NCBI GenBank assembly: GCA_024138025.1
Contig: JAMXBD010003416.1
Span: 1 to 64,000, forward strand
From: Combretum micranthum
Lineage: Eukaryota > Streptophyta > Magnoliopsida > Myrtales > Combretaceae
DNA length: 64,000 bases
Direction: 5' to 3'
This document shows, one piece after another, positions 59,249 through 64,000 of this stretch (its first letter is position 1; the number at the start of each line of letters is the position of its first letter). The notes under the pieces are model-generated. The model was not told the origin of the DNA, ran no database searches, and saw nothing but the letters and a program-made list of their open reading frames with translations. A program made the position numbers and the translations under genes.

Positions 59249-60068
59249 CATGTGATATCCCTTGAATATAAAGTGATAGAATTCTAATTATTGAAGTATC
59301 TTTTAGTATAATGGCTTAGAGTTTATCAAAACTCTAAAAATAAGTGTGCTCCCACACAAGCTTGAGAGCCACCTCCATTCTAAGCCATGTTTGCTTCTCA
59401 TGGCACTTGGCTTCATCACTTTTAGCAAATGAACTACTTTGATATTATTTGTAGTAATTCGAAACTTTGCTCACCAAGGTATTGTCCACTTTGGTGAAAT
59501 GTTGCATGGTTTTGTCCTTAGTGTCAGTTGCTTCTCAGGAGAGCACTCCCAAGATGGGTGACCTCTAAGAGTGCTCTCCTGAGAAGCAACCGACACTAAG
59601 GACAAAACCATGCAACATTTCACCAAAGTGGACAATACCTTGGTGAGCAAAGTTTCGAATTACTACAAATAATATCAAAGTAGTTCATTTGCTAGAAGTG
59701 ATGAAGCCAAGTGCCATGAGAAGCAAACATGGCTTAGAATGGAGGTGGCTCTCAAGCTTGTGTAGGAGCACCTCTAGAGTCCTCCTTATCTAGTATGGTT
59801 CCAGATCAATTTGAGGAAACTAACAAGGATATCAAATCTTTAAGTAGGGGAACATATGATAACCTCAAATATAAGGTGGTATAACTCTAATAATCAAGAC
59901 ACTTTTTGATTTAATGGTTTAGAGTTCTTTAAAACTTTAAAGTTAAGCATTCTCACTAGAGAACACTTCTAAGAAGGGTGACTTCCTAGGAATCAGCTGA
60001 TATCAAAGATAAAACTATGTGGCATTTGCCAAAGCAGATAGTATCTCAATGGGTGAAGTTTCAAGTTA
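59249..60068 (+). repeat. Duplicated LTR-like repeat with an internal palindrome
   Basis: The segment 59249-59345 (TGTGATATCCCTTGAATATA ... AGTATAATGGCTTAGAGTTT) recurs, diverged, at 59866-59966 (ATAACCTCAAATATAAGGTG ... GATTTAATGGTTTAGAGTTC). After the second copy come GAAGGGTGACTTCC and ACTATGTGGCATTTGCCAAA, a diverged version of the palindrome loop and right arm. The CCAAGATGGGTGACCTC motif is common in plant gypsy LTRs, so both copies are probably LTR-derived. Confidence 0.65.
59346..59771. repeat. Large near-perfect palindrome: 203-bp arms, 20-bp loop
   Basis: Left arm 59346-59548 and right arm 59569-59771 are reverse complements at 200 of 203 positions, with no gaps (three transitions, at the CCCACA/CCTACA, TTTTAGC/TTCTAGC and GTCAGT/GTCGGT sites). 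The spacer 59549-59568 is CCAAGATGGGTGACCTCTAA. A transcript in either direction would fold into one long double-stranded stem. No coding frame is involved. Confidence 0.97.
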
Positions 60069-60999
60069 CAACATGTTATGCCATGAAGGTAGCTTAGATA
60101 AGACAGTTCCACCATACATAATACATAATCCTAAGATTGGCTCTTATGTCACTCAAATGTTTCGAATATCATGTTGAAGCATCCTTATTCAAAGAGACCA
60201 CTAGGGCTTAACATCATTGGATTTAAATCTAAAGAAGGATAGGTAACAATTAAGTATTTTTGAAAAGGTGCTAAAGTAGTAAAGATTACTAAAGTAGTAC
60301 TATTAAGTATACTAAGTATCAATCAGGGTCTAAGCCCTACAAAAGCTATAACATCAATGAGTCTACATTATCAAACATACTACAAAAGTCTTCACAAAGG
60401 AAAAGTAGCTCTTAATCCTTGTCTTCCCATAAGTCCTAGCTTCCAATACAAAACTTAACCTGAGGTTGTCTATGTCCAAGATATAACCATAAGTAAATCT
60501 ATGCAAAAAGACTATTTGGGTGTAAGCAACCACATGCTCAGTCACGTATAATCCACATTCTATATTGTTCAAACAAAAATAAACTAGCTATTAAATCAAT
60601 TATATGCAATATAAGCAAGAAAGTAAGCACATACATATGGCCAAACACTAGCCATATGTACAATAGATAAACGTTCTTTATGACAAGGGTTAGGAAAATA
60701 TCCACTACTGTTAACTTCCAGGAAAACCTTATCACTTTGGTGTTCAACCTACTAATCAAAATGTATATCCTTTATATTTGATAAGATAATACATATAACA
60801 TATATTCTTGAAGGAATGTATAACTCCCTAACATTGAACCTAAAAGTTTGCATGTGTTTTTTATGGACAAAACTATAAATCTACTTAAAACTAAGTTAAT
60901 CTAAATAAACTTGCTTTTAAGTAACACAATTGACCATATAAAGCTACCAAGCAAGTAAGCTTTGTGGAATGCAATGGTAGAAAGTTGTCTTAAGAAAAA
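60069..60999. other. Intergenic, no supported feature
   Basis: AT-rich, chance frames only. Confidence 0.45.
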
Positions 61000-61890
61000 C
61001 AAGTATTTGTTCAAAGTAGTACAAACCATTTGAGAAAGGTCTAGACATGTATACATGTTTTATTTGCACCAAGGATAATTCAATGCAACAAGTCCATACT
61101 ATTTGAGAAAGGTTTGGACTATTCGAAGCTTCTAAAGTAAAGAAGCTTCAAAGGTCCAGACCATTTGCGAATAGATCTGAACCAATTACGAGCAGAATGG
61201 TCAACTAACCAAATAGTCTGGACCTTTTGATGATTATAATATCTAACTATTCCAAAGTGTCCAAAAGGTTAGAACCTCTTGCAAATTTACTAGTCATTGG
61301 AGTACATTTAATGCAAGATTGAGGTTAAGGATTTGGAGTCCAACATCCACAATTTTGCTACTACAAATTTAAAAGCTTATGGGCAGATCAAATTATCAAC
61401 TTAAGTTCTTTCACTTGCTATTTAACAAGGAAATCAAGTGTTCCTTCAATTTATCACTTTGTAAATCATTACAAGCCCTAATTAGTGTTTAAAGAAAAAT
61501 GTAATGCCATGTTTATCTTCTTGCAATTTTTGTAAAGAGCACTACACTCATATTTGTATAATGAAACACCTTTTGTTGCTCATTTGAGCATTGTTTCTAT
61601 GATTGATTAATATAGTGGTATGAAGTCCTTATTGGAGGCATTGGTATGACCGTGGAGGGCTAGCAGGTGGACCGAACTCTACATTAAATTTTGGGTATGA
61701 TCTTCTTAACCCTATTTTCTTTATTTTTTTTTAACTTTATATTGTTGTTATAATCACATGTGCATTTCAAATTGTTAACAAAGTTGCAAATTAAGGCAAA
61801 ATTGCATACATACTCATTTAACCCCCTTCTTGAGTATTTTACTTAGTCTACTTAGCTGTTTTCACCTAAGCGATGACGCCAACAAGTTTC
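61000..61890. repeat. Unclassified repeat remnant with an inverted 17-bp motif
   Basis: AAGGTCCAGACCATTTG (about 61150) is matched inverted, with one mismatch, by CAAATAGTCTGGACCTT (about 61212). A CATTTAACCCCCTTCTTGAG segment at about 61815 resembles the C-rich end of the insertion at 27897-29530, inverted. It could be a decayed member of the same family, but the ends are not definable. Confidence 0.35.
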
Positions 61891-64000
61891 TAGATAATGG
61901 GGCCACACTTTGTGGTACAACTTGGTTCCTATTGTTAGAGCAAGGCTTAAGGCTCATGATACACAATAGCCCTCCATGATCATGACCAATCCAGTTCAAT
62001 ACATAATCATTATTTAATAATTAAAGTCAAATAATAAGTTATTTAATTATTTTTTAATGACCAAACAATTTATTAGACACTTGCATGTAACTATATTATA
62101 TCAAAAATTATTCAAAACAATTACTATTCAAGTATTTTAAAGTATTTTAACCCTATCAACTAAGGAAAATTTACATGCAAATTTCCCAACCCCATACATC
62201 AATCCATTTAATTATGTCATTAATCAAAATATAAGTTCTCTAAACTACAAACACAAACAAGTATACACACTTGTCTATAGTTTCCATGGTCATAATAGTC
62301 TATTGCCAGCTTTAAGTTGGAGTCTATGTCACCTAAATGCAATAAAAATTATGAAAATACTATAAGTGATGGTTACAATAACTAATTCACCACCTATACT
62401 ATAGAAACTTTACGTTTTTTGAAGTTTTTAAGATCAAACTTTTAATCACGTAAAATTTGTTCATTTTAACTTTAATTTTAATATATGTGTAGTTGATCTT
62501 ATCCATGTACAAATGTCATGAATATCTCTAGTAATTCACATGTTACTTCATATTAAATTCTATCTATAAATATATCATTTTCAACTCTTGTAAATAATCA
62601 AATTTGATAAAAATCAACCTTTGAAACCTATTACATGTCTCGATCATCACCATGAATGCAATGTCCATACATCCTTTCATCAATTCATTGGTTTGGTTTG
62701 AGTTATCATTACTAACACACCAACAATACACTTGAACCACACTTTTATCACTCAATTCTTTTAATTCTTTATTTGAACATCTCCTATCACTACAAGCCGC
62801 TATGGTCAATCACATATTTTGAAGAAAATTTACTAGGTTCCACTCCCTTGCCATATTCACTTAAGTGAATTCTGGAGTTGCAAAAGTTTATTACTTAATT
62901 CACTTGCATATTTTTGCTTATATTGTTAGAATAATGTCAAGAACTTTTTAGATCATCACATTCACTACTTAAATATCTAAATTGATCATTTCATCACTTT
63001 CATCCAACAAGAACTAAGAGACATCATTCCTTTAAAGTAGTGTAATCCTCGACCATGAAAAAAGTAATAGGGAAACACCATTTTTCATTAATTGATTCTA
63101 TAATAAGTCTGTGTTCCATCTATTCTCTCATTTCAAAACATCAAGTCCCTTTATCTATGTGTGTATAAAGTTCTTGATACATTAGGAGGAAAAAAAGAAG
63201 AAAAATTATGCTATTTCCTTTTAATGCGAAGAATATTTCCAATGGTGAAATTTCTATGTCTTACCTCATTACAAAGTACTAATCATTATACACTTTCATA
63301 TCTACTTATTCATACAAATATAGGCATGTGTAAATTTACATTTCTCATCAAGGAGTTTAGAGCGAAGTGTTAATTACTTGAAGTTGTTATCGCTCTTTAG
63401 TCCCTTCTTGTTCCTAATTTAGTGGTGGGTGAGAGGCAGAGATAAAGAGTCGAGAGATTGGGAAAGATATTTAGCTAGTTTTTGAGAGAACTAGTTGGAG
63501 ATTTTTATGCATGTCATGGTAAAAGGAAGAGGAAAAGAGAAGATGTCATGTGGTGGTTAAGTTTATAGAAGTGTGTAGGAGTTTTCTTCTTGTTAAACAC
63601 ATGGGTGAACACTGGTCAAGGATCCTTTCTTTTCCCTTGTGTTGTGGCATCAAAGATGGAAAATTATTCAAAAAAAGGTTGAAGAATGAGAAAATAAAAT
63701 TTTAATTTTTTGATGTTGTGGGACCAGTAGTTTCAAAAAACATGGAAATGAGTTATCAATTGGTTTTTAACTAATCTAGTTTCAAATTAATGGAGTAGGA
63801 CTTGCTTTGATGATGGAATTATGTTGGAGCCAATTGATGTTTTGGTGTTCAAGGACATTTTATTTGTTTCCCTTATTTAAGTTAATGTTTGAAGTCCATT
63901 TGAGATAATTGTAGTCAATACGGTATCATTAGTTGAATATAATTCACACATAATTAATTTTATTTTATGTGATTAAGATTTTTTGGATATGTTATGTATG
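61891..64000. other. Intergenic, no supported feature
   Basis: AT-rich to the window end. An 81-codon minus frame (62809-62564) and a 70-codon plus frame (63161-63373) have no recognisable features and are probably chance. Confidence 0.45.

Overview
This window reads as AT-rich, repeat-dense nuclear DNA from a flowering plant. The reasons are a spliced R2R3-MYB gene of the MYB46/MYB83 type, chromodomain Ty3/gypsy and Ty1/copia LTR retrotransposons primed by initiator tRNA-Met, a plant L1 LINE with a zf-RVT/RNase H tail, hAT and Mutator-like DNA elements, and a tRNA-derived SINE. I cannot name the species. There is no sign of operons, phage or CRISPR.

Layout, left to right. 1-5391: minus-strand Ty3/gypsy element, cut by the window edge, with broken gag and pol, a PBS and a probable 5' LTR. 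5392-8809: a long LTR-like block on the minus strand with a TATA box, followed by a stray polyprotein tail at 8830-9150. 9309-20377: a complete but dead Tekay/Del-type chromovirus (+) with two LTRs of about 2.8-2.95 kb. 20378-27285: intergenic DNA with MITE relics, a tRNA-SINE, tandem duplications and an uninterrupted 186-bp poly-C run. 27286-33860: minus-strand Ty1/copia element whose RNase H is split by a 1.6-kb TG...CA insertion with a 5-bp target duplication. 36011-36747: hAT-type MITE. 39286-44093: a second hAT-type MITE interrupted close to its right end by a 4.1-kb hAT transposon (39996-44081) with a 16-bp perfect TIR and a degenerate transposase. 45248-49012: 5'-truncated L1 (minus) with a probable solo LTR in its 3' UTR. 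50375-54666: the MYB gene (minus), with a 3.0-kb intron holding a Mutator-like MITE. 54800-64000: intergenic DNA, notable for a 203-bp-arm, 98.5%-identical palindrome at 59346-59771.

The only host gene I can support is the MYB. It looks like the master regulator of secondary-wall formation, but as assembled it carries an extra glycine codon in R2, a frameshift in R3 and a probable second frameshift near the C terminus. It is therefore either a recent pseudogene or a locus with assembly indels. Everything else is mobile DNA in various states of decay, and the nesting gives a readable insertion order.

The most unusual structures are the near-perfect palindrome, the pure poly-C tract, the hAT-in-hAT nesting and the lesions in the MYB gene. 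All coordinates of element ends were read by eye from terminal motifs, target-site duplications and LTR-LTR comparison. Divergence figures are estimates unless an exact count is given.
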